Below the pieces are notes generated by a model. It was not told the DNA's origin, made no database searches, and saw only the letters and a list, made by a program, of their open reading frames with translations. DNA of 64,000 nucleotides. It comes from JANYLB01 sp963837715. Its GTDB lineage: Bacteria; Actinomycetota; Acidimicrobiia; IMCC26256; JANYLB01. The translations under genes and the position numbers were made by a program. The stretch lies in contig CAWIOF010000003.1 of NCBI GenBank assembly GCA_963837715.1, positions 62,001-126,000 of the forward strand, given 5' to 3'. Shown here piece by piece: positions 43,501 through 52,500 of the stretch (positions are counted from its first letter, which is position 1; each line of letters starts with the position of its first letter).

Positions 43501-44121
43501 GTGACCGCGTTCGAGCCGGTGTTCGCGGTCGAGGTGCCGGCATACTCCGGGCGCGCGGTACCCGTCTCTGCGGGGACCACGATCAGGATCACCGACCCCG
43601 AGGGCCACCAGATCGGCGACATGTTCGCGTTCGTCGCCGACGACCCGGATCGCTGGTTGAGCACCGGGGCGACTCGTGCGCAGCACCACCAGCTCTTCCC
43701 TCCGGTGGGGGGCGCGTTCGTGACCCAGTTCCACGAGCCGATCCTCACGTTGGTGGCCGACGCGTCGCCGGGTGTGCACGACATGCTCTATCCACCCTGC
43801 TCGCCCGCGATGTACGCCGTGAACGGGTTCACCGACTACCACCCGAGCTGTCGCGAGAACTTCGAGCTGGCCGCGGGTGGTGCCGGGATGCCGACGGTGC
43901 CGGTGCCCGACCCGGTGAACCTCTTCCAGAACACCCCGCCCGACGCCGGCGGGACGATGGTCGTCGGCCCGGCGGCATCCGAGCCCGGTGATCACGTGGT
44001 GCTGCGCGCCGAGCTGGACCTGGTCCTGGTGCTCACCGCGTGCAGCTACGACCTCAGCGACGCGAACGGCGACGCGTGCACCGGTCTCCTCATCGAGCTC
44101 GACGCCCCGCCGGACGACTGA
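43501..44121 (+). CDS. DUF1989 protein, urea-amidolyase-associated (UAAP/Cgd) family
   Basis: A 206-residue DUF1989 protein, the fold of carboxyguanidine deiminase subunits CgdA/CgdB. Landmarks: ITDPEGHQIGDMFAFVADD, HDMLYPPCSPAMYAVNGFTDYHPSCRENF, FQNTPPDAGGTMVVG and LTACSYDLSDANG. It differs clearly from the paired UAAP1/UAAP2 genes at 53.1-54.5 kb and follows two genes for amine chemistry instead of a carboxylase, so it may act alone on another amidine- or ureido-type compound. GTG 43501 is used; GTG 43459, which overlaps GS-like 2, is an alternative with a weak ribosome site. Last gene of the plus-strand block. Confidence 0.85.
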   Translation: MTAFEPVFAVEVPAYSGRAVPVSAGTTIRITDPEGHQIGDMFAFVADDPDRWLSTGATRAQHHQLFPPVGGAFVTQFHEPILTLVADASPGVHDMLYPPCSPAMYAVNGFTDYHPSCRENFELAAGGAGMPTVPVPDPVNLFQNTPPDAGGTMVVGPAASEPGDHVVLRAELDLVLVLTACSYDLSDANGDACTGLLIELDAPPDD

Positions 44122-44175
44122 CGTTCCCCGCCCCGCTCCGAACCCCCGCTCCGAACCCCCCGCTCAGGTCCTCGT

Positions 44176-45018
44176 TCAGGCGGGGACGGAGGTGGGCTCC
44201 CAGGTGGGATAGCCGAGCTCGGTGGTGAACGCGGGCCAGACGACGTCGTCGTGACCGGGGAGGAGGCGATAGCCCTTCTCGGCCGCGATCGCCTTGAGTC
44301 GCCGGATGGGTTCGATCGACGCCTCGTTCGGCACGCCGATCGTCTCGCCGACGGCGAGCTCGTCGTCGAGGTTCTCCTGGAGATCGGCGGCGTCGAACGC
44401 GAACACGTACCCGCCGCCCCCGACCGACTCGTCGAGGTCGACGACGAAGCTCTGGTGCCCCGGCGTGTGACCGGCCGTGAGCACCGCGGTGATGCCCGGT
44501 GCGATCTCGGCGTCGCCGTCGGCGATCTTCCAGTCGATCGCGGGGTCGTCGACGTCGACGCGGAAGATCGCCTGGCGTTCGGGCTCGGGATGGTTGGCGG
44601 CGAGCACGTGGTCGAGCTCCAGCTGCTGCGCGTGCGCGGTGGCCTGGCCGGTGAACCACCGGAGGCCGCCCGAGTGGTCGAGGTGGAAGTGGCTGACCGC
44701 GACGTCGGTGACGATCGACGGGTCGAGGCCGACGAGATCGAACGCGGCGACGAGCGGGTCGCGGGTCGGGTCGGGGAGCTCGGCCCGGTAGTTCGGGAGG
44801 CTGTCGTGGAAGCGCTTGCGCAGCGGCGGATCGCGGAGGAACGCACCGTTGAACCCGGTGTCGAGGAGCACCCAGCCGCCGTCGACCTCGCACAGGACTC
44901 CAGGCACCGGGCAGCGGATCATCAGGGTCGGGTCGGCGCCGTGGACCGACACCGCCTTCGGCAGGTGCTCCCAGCCGTAGGTCAGCGGAACGACGCTTCT
45001 CACACCCGACTTGGCCAT
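44176..45018 (-). CDS. metallo-beta-lactamase-fold hydrolase (lactonase-like)
   Basis: A 280-residue MBL-fold protein. The metal motif HFHLDHSGG (HxHxDH) is near residue 108, the third His in TAGHTPGHQS and a later Asp in FAFDAADLQ. The N-terminus GVLCEVDGGWVLLDTGFNG is typical of AHL-lactonase-type members (AttM/AiiA group). It probably hydrolyses an ester, lactone or cyclic amide; the substrate is unknown. ATG 45018 has TAGGTT 7 nt upstream on the minus strand. It converges on the DUF1989 gene (54-nt gap) and is divergent from a second MBL gene. Confidence 0.88.
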   Translation of the reverse strand: MAKSGVRSVVPLTYGWEHLPKAVSVHGADPTLMIRCPVPGVLCEVDGGWVLLDTGFNGAFLRDPPLRKRFHDSLPNYRAELPDPTRDPLVAAFDLVGLDPSIVTDVAVSHFHLDHSGGLRWFTGQATAHAQQLELDHVLAANHPEPERQAIFRVDVDDPAIDWKIADGDAEIAPGITAVLTAGHTPGHQSFVVDLDESVGGGGYVFAFDAADLQENLDDELAVGETIGVPNEASIEPIRRLKAIAAEKGYRLLPGHDDVVWPAFTTELGYPTWEPTSVPA

Positions 45019-45025
45019 GCCGACG

Positions 45026-45031
45026 AACCTA
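45026..45031 (-). promoter_or_regulatory. -10 box TAGGTT, leaderless start of lactonase-like gene
   Basis: TAGGTT on the minus strand is followed by 7 nt and then ATG 45018. Confidence 0.5.
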
Positions 45032-45112
45032 CGGGTATCGGATGACGACCGTGTAACACGCTCGTGACGCGGGGGACACCGTTTCGAACTCCCGGTCGGG
45101 AAGGCTGAACGA

Positions 45113-45913
45113 ATGGATGCTGCAGCAGGTCTTCCGGTCGCCGACCCCTGGTTCGCCCGTCGTCGGATCGACGACACCATCACGCTCATCTGGGAGCCGC
45201 ACGTCGACCGGCTGCAGCAGTGCAACATCTGGCACGTTCGCGGCAGGGACCGAGACCTCATCATCGACACCGGCCTCGGCATCGCGTCGTTGCGCGCCGC
45301 AGCCGAAGACCTGCTCGACAAACCCCTGCTCGCGGTGGCGACCCACTACCACTACGACCACACCGGCAGCCTGCACGAGTTCGACGAGCGTGCGATCCAC
45401 AAGGACGAAGCCGAGTTCCTCACCACCTCGGAGGGCATCGGGGGCACGCTCGTCACCGCCGACATCCCCGAAGACATCCGCACGTCGATGGTGGAGGCGG
45501 GCTATCCACTCGACGACGACCTGCTCGTGACTGCAGTGCCGTCGGCCGACTACGACGTCGCCGGCTACACGGTTCCGGCCGCGCCGGCGACGCGAGTCCT
45601 CGACGAGGGCGACGTGATCGACACCGGCGATCGCGCCTTCGAAGTCATCCACCTCCCGGGTCACTCGCCGGGGAGCATCGGCCTCTGGGAGGAGGCGACC
45701 GGCATCCTCTTCTCCGGCGATGCGCTCTACGACGGCCCGCTCCTCGACGAGATCCCCGGTGCCGACCTCGACGCCTACGTCCGCACGATGGCCCGGCTGC
45801 GCGACATGCCGGTCGAGATGGTGCACGCGGGCCACGACCCGAGCTTCGGCCGCGACCGCCTCGTCGAGCTCACCACCGCCTACCTGGACAGAAGGAGTCC
45901 TGCCCACGCCTGA
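45113..45913 (+). CDS. metallo-beta-lactamase-fold hydrolase
   Basis: A 266-residue MBL-fold protein unlike its divergent neighbour. Metal motif THYHYDHTGS (HxHxDH), third His in HLPGHSPGS, Asp in FSGDALYDGP and the last His in VHAGHDPSFG. ITLIWEPHVDRLQQCNIWHVRG is the first sheet. It is 94 nt from the start of the other MBL gene. Glyoxalase II-like and lactonase-like functions are possible. It converges on the guanidine operon, with repeat copy C between. Confidence 0.88.
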   Translation: MDAAAGLPVADPWFARRRIDDTITLIWEPHVDRLQQCNIWHVRGRDRDLIIDTGLGIASLRAAAEDLLDKPLLAVATHYHYDHTGSLHEFDERAIHKDEAEFLTTSEGIGGTLVTADIPEDIRTSMVEAGYPLDDDLLVTAVPSADYDVAGYTVPAAPATRVLDEGDVIDTGDRAFEVIHLPGHSPGSIGLWEEATGILFSGDALYDGPLLDEIPGADLDAYVRTMARLRDMPVEMVHAGHDPSFGRDRLVELTTAYLDRRSPAHA

Positions 45914-45924
45914 GGGGCGGCCAG

Positions 45925-46004
45925 GAGAAGAAGTGGAGCCGGCGGACGCGCCGCGCGGGAGTTCACTGGGTGGGCGGTCGAGCCGGCGGAGCGGATTCGA
46001 CCAT
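45925..46004 (+). repeat. 80-nt intergenic repeat, copy C
   Basis: Starts GAGAAGAAGTGGAGCCGGCG and ends GGAGCGGATTCGACCAT. It fills most of the gap between the MBL gene (stop 45913) and the unknown gene on the minus strand (stop 46004-46006), overlapping that stop codon by 1 nt. Confidence 0.75.
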
Positions 46005-46582
46005 CACGGTGTCCGCCAGGTCCAACCTGGAGGTGGGGGACCCGTGGGGTCGAGGGGGGCGGGGAGCGCGGCGAGGTCGGCTTCGCTGCCGTGGGTGATC
46101 TCGGTGACCCACACGGTTCCGTCCCGACGTTGGTAGCGGCCGGCGACGCCGCCGCCGTTCGCCCGGCGGTCGAGGATCGTCGACGCGTGGTCGCCGACGC
46201 GCACCGCGAGCCCACCGTCGGTCTCGGCGACGGCCACCGGCCCGTCGGTGCCGGGCCACGGTGACCAGCGTTCGGCGAAGGTGATGACACGGTCGGTCGT
46301 GAACTCGCCGCTCTCGATCAGGTCGTCGCCGTCGGGGGTGATGAGGCCGACGTCGTCACCCATCTCCTCCGATGCGATCTCGTGGGTCCACGTGAGGTGC
46401 GGTTCCGACCACGCAGTGGTCCCGGCGAACGTGATGTCGCTCGCGAACCCGCCGGGACCCCGCACGTCGACGAAAGCCGTTCCGGCTTCGAGCCACATCG
46501 TCGGGCCGTTCTCCACCACCTCGCCGTCGACGATCAGCTCGCTGCGGAACCAAGCACCGATGAACCGGGCCGGAAGGGTCAC
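46004..46582 (-). CDS. conserved hypothetical protein, last gene of guanidine operon
   Basis: A 192-residue protein with no recognised domain. It begins VTLPARFIGAWFRSELIVDG, is rich in Trp and in alternating strand-like segments (TMWLEAGTAFVDVRGPGGFA, TTAWSEPHLTWTHEIAS, ITFAERWSPWPG), and looks like a small beta-barrel or lipocalin-like fold. No signal peptide is present. GTG 46582 overlaps the Rieske 4 stop by 4 nt (GTGA), so it is translationally coupled to that oxygenase and may be an accessory or ligand-binding partner. Some actinobacterial proteins with the FxGAW start are annotated only as hypothetical. Confidence 0.75.
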   Translation of the reverse strand: MTLPARFIGAWFRSELIVDGEVVENGPTMWLEAGTAFVDVRGPGGFASDITFAGTTAWSEPHLTWTHEIASEEMGDDVGLITPDGDDLIESGEFTTDRVITFAERWSPWPGTDGPVAVAETDGGLAVRVGDHASTILDRRANGGGVAGRYQRRDGTVWVTEITHGSEADLAALPAPLDPTGPPPPGWTWRTP

Positions 46583-47649
46583 GCGACCGCGGCGAGGATG
46601 TGCTCGTGGAACGCGGTGATCGGTGCTTCGTGTTCGCGTGCGAGCGGGCCGACCTCGAAGTCGGGTGACGCGAGGCCGCGCTGGATACGTTCGCAGGCGA
46701 GGATGTCCTCGTCGATGAAGCTGCGCGCCGCCCGCACCAGCGAGTTCGTGTCGGCCCCGGGCTCCGCCTTCATGCGCACCTCGATGCGGCTCTCCGTCGG
46801 TCCGACCGGGACGACCGCGTACGACATGAAGTACTCGGCGTTCGCGGCGAGGAGGATGTTCGGGAAGATGAGGTGGGCGCCGATGCCGGTCCGGTCGCGC
46901 TCGTCGAGATGGGTGATGGCTTTCGTTCCCGGAGGGAGCTCCCGTTCCGCGCCGGCGCGCAGCGGCTCGTAGCTCGTCCAGTTGCGGCCGCGCTGCTGGT
47001 GCTCGAACTTGCGGTGGTCGAAGTCGCCGAGGCTTCCCCGGTGCAGGTACCAGAGGTGGTACACGTCGATGTGGTTCTCGATCAGGAGCTTCCAGTTGCA
47101 ACGCGCCCGCAGGTCGATGGTCGCAGCGAGGGGCAACGTGCCCGGACGGTGGCTGCCGATCCCGGCCGGGAGGTCGCCGAGCTCGTCGACGAGGGGTCTC
47201 GCGTGCGGGTCGGCGTGCGCGAACACCATGCCCTCCCAGACGGCCACCGACGCGGGGAGGAGGCCGAACTGCTCGGCGCACAGGTCCGGGAACTGCTCCT
47301 TGCGTTGGGGAACGACGGTGAGCGCTCCCTCGAGGTCGTAGCGCCAGTCGTGGTAGAAGCACCGCACCTCGTCGAGGCCGCACCCGCGGCCCTCGACCAT
47401 CACCATCCCGCGGTGGCGGCACAGGTTCTGGAACGCGCGGAGCTCGCCGTCGTCGCCCATCACGACGAGGAGCGGTACCGCACCGACGTCGACGGTGAGG
47501 TAGTCGCCGGGTTGGTCGAGGTCGTCGGTGGTCGCGACCACCGCCCAGGAGCCTCGGAAGAGGTGGCGTTGCTCCCGCTCGAACCAGCCGGGTTCCATGT
47601 AGGTGTCGCGCGGCAGGAGGAACTGGGGTTCGAGCTCCGCTGTACTCAT
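46579..47649 (-). CDS. Rieske non-haem iron oxygenase in guanidine operon (Rieske 4)
   Basis: A 356-residue oxygenase of the same subfamily as Rieske 1 and 2. Rieske ligands: Cys77-His79 (CRHRGM) and Cys97-His100 (CFYHDW); iron site ENHIDVYHLWYLH with Asp195, His198 and His203. It shares VVPQRKEQFPDL with the paralogues. ATG 47649 is chosen as the first codon before LEPQFLLPRDTYMEPGWFERE; an upstream extension to 47685 lacks similarity. It lies 80 nt after allophanate hydrolase on the same strand. Its placement suggests it frees guanidine, or a simpler guanidine, from an N-substituted guanidine by C- or N-hydroxylation. No reductase gene is present. Confidence 0.93.
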   Translation of the reverse strand: MSTAELEPQFLLPRDTYMEPGWFEREQRHLFRGSWAVVATTDDLDQPGDYLTVDVGAVPLLVVMGDDGELRAFQNLCRHRGMVMVEGRGCGLDEVRCFYHDWRYDLEGALTVVPQRKEQFPDLCAEQFGLLPASVAVWEGMVFAHADPHARPLVDELGDLPAGIGSHRPGTLPLAATIDLRARCNWKLLIENHIDVYHLWYLHRGSLGDFDHRKFEHQQRGRNWTSYEPLRAGAERELPPGTKAITHLDERDRTGIGAHLIFPNILLAANAEYFMSYAVVPVGPTESRIEVRMKAEPGADTNSLVRAARSFIDEDILACERIQRGLASPDFEVGPLAREHEAPITAFHEHILAAVA

Positions 47650-47729
47650 GCCCCGCAGTTCACCAATGGGTCGTTTCCGGGTCACTCACGGCCGGTTGCC
47701 AGATCATCAGCAGGATCTGACGGCTTGCT

Positions 47730-49496
47730 TCACGCCCCGATCGGCGGGTGCATCTTCCCGCCCGACCGGCTCGCGAGGTAGGCGAGCCACCCTCCGTGCG
47801 CGGTGATGTCGGGGGCGTCGGCGAGGGCCCAGCCCTCGCAGATGAAGCCGGGGTGCCACGAGCCGTCGTCGAGCTCGACCCGGCCGATGCCGAGCGGTGC
47901 CGGGATCCCGCCGATGAAGTCGCCGAACCCGTCGATCGGGATCCGCCACAGCTCGGCTGCGATCGCGCCGCCCGGCTCACCGGGTCCGACGCGTGACAGC
48001 CCGGGCTTCGGCGGCACGGTCGGCAACGCGGCGAGGCGGTAGGTGGGCGCGGTCCGGACCGGGGCCAGGAACTGCGCGCCACGGCCGACGAGCTCGCCGT
48101 TGAGGGGTTGCCCGCGCAGGTGTGCACCGACGACGACGATGGTCGTCGCGCCGACCCACGTCGGAAGCGGCGGGTCGGGTTCGCCGACGAGACGCGCGGC
48201 GGCGGTCGCGACGACCGGATCGGCGAACGCCGGGCCGAGGAACGTGATCCCGAACGGCATCCCGTCGCCGCGCCGTCCGGCCGGTACCGCGGCCGCGCAC
48301 AGATCGAGGAGGTTGCAGCCGTTCGTGAACCGACCGAGTCGCCGGTTCACCCCGAGGGGATCGGCTGCAACCGCGGCGAGGGTGGGTGCCTCGCCGACGG
48401 TCGGGACCGCGACCACGTCGACGACGTCCCAGGTGGGGGCGAACGCGCCCGCGTGGCGACGGACGCGGTCGAGGTCGGCGGCGTACTCGTGGGCGGGGAG
48501 ATCGCGTGCCGCGCCGATCACCGCGGCGACGGTCGGGTCGGCGCCCTCCGGATGGGCATCGAGGAACGCGCCCACGGCGGCCCATCGTTCTGCCACCAGT
48601 GCGCTGTCGTAGAGGAGGTCGCCCGCGGCGAGATAGGGAGTCAGGTCGATCTCGACGAGGGGCCCGAGGCGTGCGAGCTCGCGGACCGCGCCTTCCCAGG
48701 CGGTACGTGCGTACCCGTCGAGCGACGCGAGCTGGTCGGGATGCGGCACGCCGATGCGGAGCGGCCCGGACCCGGGGATCGCGGTCCCGAGTGGCGCGGT
48801 CCGGCTCCAGGGGTCGGTCGGATCGGGACCGGCGGCTTCGGCCAGGATCGCGTTCGCGGTGGCGACGGAACGCGCGAAGACCGACACGCAGTCGATCGAA
48901 CGACACGCCGGGATCACCCCAGTGGTACTCAGGAGACCACGGGTCGGCTTCAGGCCGACGATCGCGTGCAACGCCGCAGGGACCCGGCCGGATCCGGCGG
49001 TGTCGGTCCCGAGTGCGGCGTCGACCTCACCGAGCGCCACCGCGACCGCGGAACCCGACGACGATCCGCCCGAGATCCGTTCGGGGTCGATCGCGTTGCG
49101 GACGGCTCCGAAGGGGGAACGGGTCCCGACGAGTCCGGTGGCGAACTGGTCGAGGTTCGTCTTGCCGATGACGATCGCGCCCGATGCGGCGAGTTTCGCG
49201 ACCACGGTGGCCGACCGGGATGCGTTGCTGCCGAACGCCGGGTGCGCCGCGGTCGTGCGGGTTCCGGCGACGTCGATGTTGTCCTTCACCGCAAGGGTCG
49301 TACCCGCGAGCGGGAGGGTGTCGCCGCGTTCGAGTCGCGTCGCGACCTCCGCGGCATCGGCTTCGACCTCGGCGAGGTCGCGCACCGTGATCCACGCCTC
49401 GGGGCGGGTGCTCCCGGCGGCGGCCCGGGCTGCGTCGCGGGCGCGGCCGGTGATGGCCTCCCGGTCGAGGCGCATCCCGTCGGCGGGCGACGTCAC
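47730..49496 (-). CDS. atzF: allophanate hydrolase
   Basis: A 588-residue amidase-signature enzyme with the C-terminal domain of AtzF/DUR-type allophanate hydrolases. The Ser-cisSer-Lys triad is visible in LAVKDNIDVAGT (Lys), ISGGSSSGSAVAVALG (two Ser) and GTDTAGSGRVPAAL. The C-terminal part (VGAHLRGQPLNGELVGRGAQF, WRIPIDGFGDFIGGIPAPLGIG, GWLAYLASRSGGKMHPPIGA) is the decarboxylation-promoting domain. It converts allophanate to ammonia and CO2. GTG 49496 is 4 nt after the carboxylase stop; ATG 49475 is an alternative. In this operon allophanate would come from carboxyguanidine deimination, or from urea carboxylation if the carboxylase acts on urea. Confidence 0.95.
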   Translation of the reverse strand: MTSPADGMRLDREAITGRARDAARAAAGSTRPEAWITVRDLAEVEADAAEVATRLERGDTLPLAGTTLAVKDNIDVAGTRTTAAHPAFGSNASRSATVVAKLAASGAIVIGKTNLDQFATGLVGTRSPFGAVRNAIDPERISGGSSSGSAVAVALGEVDAALGTDTAGSGRVPAALHAIVGLKPTRGLLSTTGVIPACRSIDCVSVFARSVATANAILAEAAGPDPTDPWSRTAPLGTAIPGSGPLRIGVPHPDQLASLDGYARTAWEGAVRELARLGPLVEIDLTPYLAAGDLLYDSALVAERWAAVGAFLDAHPEGADPTVAAVIGAARDLPAHEYAADLDRVRRHAGAFAPTWDVVDVVAVPTVGEAPTLAAVAADPLGVNRRLGRFTNGCNLLDLCAAAVPAGRRGDGMPFGITFLGPAFADPVVATAAARLVGEPDPPLPTWVGATTIVVVGAHLRGQPLNGELVGRGAQFLAPVRTAPTYRLAALPTVPPKPGLSRVGPGEPGGAIAAELWRIPIDGFGDFIGGIPAPLGIGRVELDDGSWHPGFICEGWALADAPDITAHGGWLAYLASRSGGKMHPPIGA

Positions 49497-49500
49497 GTCG

Positions 49501-52500
49501 TCACGGAGTCGCGTCGGTGTCGATCGCGACCAGCGGCTGCCCGGGTCGGACCTCCTGCCCCGGCCGGACGAGCACGGCCCGGACGGTGCCGCGAACCGGC
49601 GCCCGCACGGGTGTCTCCATCTTCATCGCTTCGAGCACGACCACCACGTCGCCCTCACTCACGGCCTGGCCGACTTCGACTCCCACCTGCCAGACCGACG
49701 CGTGGAGTGCGGCTTCGACGACCGCGGCGCCGAGGAAGGCCTCGCGATCGGCTTCGGGTTCCACGGTGGCGGCGGCCCGGTCGAACTCGCCCGAGGCTTC
49801 CCACCGCGTCCGTTCGGCGTTGAACGACGACTGCTGCTGGTCGCGGAACGTGGCGATCGACGCGGCGTTGTCGGTCAGGAACTCGAGGTGGTCGGCCAGC
49901 CGCAACCGGGTCGGCGTGATCTCGAGGTCGACGCGGCCGAGGGGGAGATCACGGCGCCACTCGAGCAGCTCGCCCGGGCTCACCTCGAAGTAGCGGATCT
50001 GGTCGAAGAAGCGGAGCAGCCACGGCTTCTCGAACGTGTTCGTCGTGCGGAAGCGATTCCAGATGGGGACGGTGCGCCCGACGAACTGGTAGCCGCCGGG
50101 ACCTTCCATGCCGTAGATGCACATGTACGCGCCCCCGATGCCGACTGCGTTCTCGGGGGTCCAGGTGCGTGCCGGGTTGTACTTGGTGGTGACGAGGCGG
50201 TGCCGGGGGTCGAGCGGCGTGGCGACCGGCGCGCCGAGGTACACGTCGCCGAGGCCGAGCACCAGGTACGACGCGTCGAACACGATCCGGTGGACGTCGC
50301 TCACGTCGTCGAGGCCGTTGATCCGGCGGATGAACTCGATGTTCCACGGACACCAGGGCGCATCGTCGCGCACCGTCGACATGTAGCGGTCGATCGCCTC
50401 GCGGGTGGACGGGTCGTCCCATGCGAGGGGGAGGTTCACGACGCGGCTCTCGACCTCCACGTCGGCGAGGCCGGGGAGCTCGCCCTCGGCGCGCTGGAGG
50501 ATCGCGAACGCGTCGTCGACCGACAGTCGATCGGGATCGACGTGCACCTGGGCGGAGCGGATCCCGGGGGTGACCTCGACGACACCGTCGAGCGCGTGTT
50601 CCTCGAGCCACTGCTGCAGCGCGTGGACCCGGAAGCGCAGCACGAGGTCGAGCGTCATCGCCCCATACTCGACGAGCAGGTTCTCGTCGCCGCTGCGCCG
50701 CCAGCACACGGCGGGTCGTTCGCCGTCGGCGTCCCACCGGTCGAGGACCCCGCCCGAGGGGTCACGCGCCGCGAGGAGGGTGGTCGACGCAGGCGCGTGA
50801 CCCCGGGCGGATCGGAGCTGGTTCGCCTCGGTGGGTGAGACGGGAACCAGCCGGACGGTGGCACCGGGCCGGAGCTGACCGATCTTCCAGCGCTCGGCCG
50901 AGACGACGGTCACGGGACAGACGAACCCGCCCAGGCTCGGTCCGTCGGGTCCGAGGATGATGGGCATGTCGCCGGTGAGGTCGACGGCGCCGACCGCGTA
51001 AGGGGTGTCGTGGATGTTCGACGGGTGGAGGCCGGCGTCGCCGCCGTCGGTGCGGGCCCACTGCGGTGCAGGACCGACGAGGCGCACTCCGGTCCGGGCG
51101 GAGTTGTGGTGCACCTGCCACTCCGCCGCGAGGAGTGCGTCGAGCCCGTCGGCGGTGAGGAACTCCGGCGCCGCGTGCGGACCCTCGACGACGCCGATCT
51201 GCCACGTGTCGGTGATCGCCGGGACCAGCTCGAGCGCGAGGGGAGCGGGGGACGGGAGGTCGACTACGGGGCCGATTCGGAGCACGTCGCCGGGTTGCAG
51301 CGCGCGTCCACCGTGACCGCCGAACCCGCCGAGGGTGAACGTCGAGCTGCTCCCGAGCACGTCGGTCACCTCGAAACCCCCACGCACGTGCAGTGACGCG
51401 CGGATTCCCGGCGGCCCGATCGCGCCGGTGGTCAGCGTCGCACCCGCCGCGACCGCGACCGGGGTCCACATCACCACCGGTGTGCCGTCGAGGTCGGCGA
51501 CCGTCGGTGCGCCCGCGAGGCAGATGACGGTGGGAGCGCGGAACCGCAGGGTCGGGCCCTGGGCGGTGAGCTCGAGCGCGGGCGTCTCCTCCGGGTTGCC
51601 GACGACGCGGTTCCCGAGCCGGAACGAGCGATCGTCCATCGGTCCGCTCGGGGGGACGCCGACCGGCCACAACCCGATCCGACCGGGGAGATCCTGCACG
51701 GTGGTGAGCGTGCCCCCGGTGAGCACCTCGACGGTCGTGCCGGTCGACGCGACGGAGGCGAGCGCGCCGGTCCACACCTCGCCGCGTCCGAATCCCGGGT
51801 CGGCGGCGATGCCGCGCAGCTGATCGAGGTTGGTGGCCACGCCGTCGATCGACGTCGCGTCGAGGGCCGCGCCGAGCGCTTCGACCGCGTCGGCGCGGGT
51901 GGCCGCGTGCACGATCACCTTCGCGAGCATCGGGTCGTAGGTGGGACTCACGGTCGTCCCGGCCTCGATCCAGGTGTCGACCCTCGCGTCGGCCGGGAAC
52001 GACACCGCGGTGATCAGGCCTGCGCTCGGCCGGTAGTCGGCCCCCGGGTCCTCGGCGTACACGCGGGCCTCGATCGCGGAACCCGACGGCGCGATGAGGT
52101 CGGGCGTCCGGTCGAGCCAGGCACGGTCGCCCGACGCGAGCCGCAGCATCCACTCGACGAGATCCACTCCGGTCACCGCCTCGGTCACGGGGTGCTCCAC
52201 CTGGAGTCGGGCGTTGACCTCGAGGAACGCGACGATCTCGGCGTCGACGTCGACCAGCATCTCGACCGTGCCCGCCGAGCGGTAGTCGACCGAGCTCGCG
52301 AGCGTGCGGGCGGCGTCGTGCAGCCGCCCCCGGAGCGCATCCGACAGCCGGGGCGCCGGCGCCTCCTCGACGACCTTCTGGTTCCGGCGCTGCAACGAAC
52401 AGTCGCGGTCGCCGAGCACGATCACCCGGCTGAGTCCGTCGCCGAAGACCTGCACCTCGATGTGGCGGGCCCGGGTCAGGTAGCGCTCGAGGTACACCCC

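Noticed and set aside
10080..46004. The 80-nt repeats as insertion-sequence ends or MITEs
   Set aside because: No terminal inverted repeats, target duplications or transposase gene could be seen around the copies.
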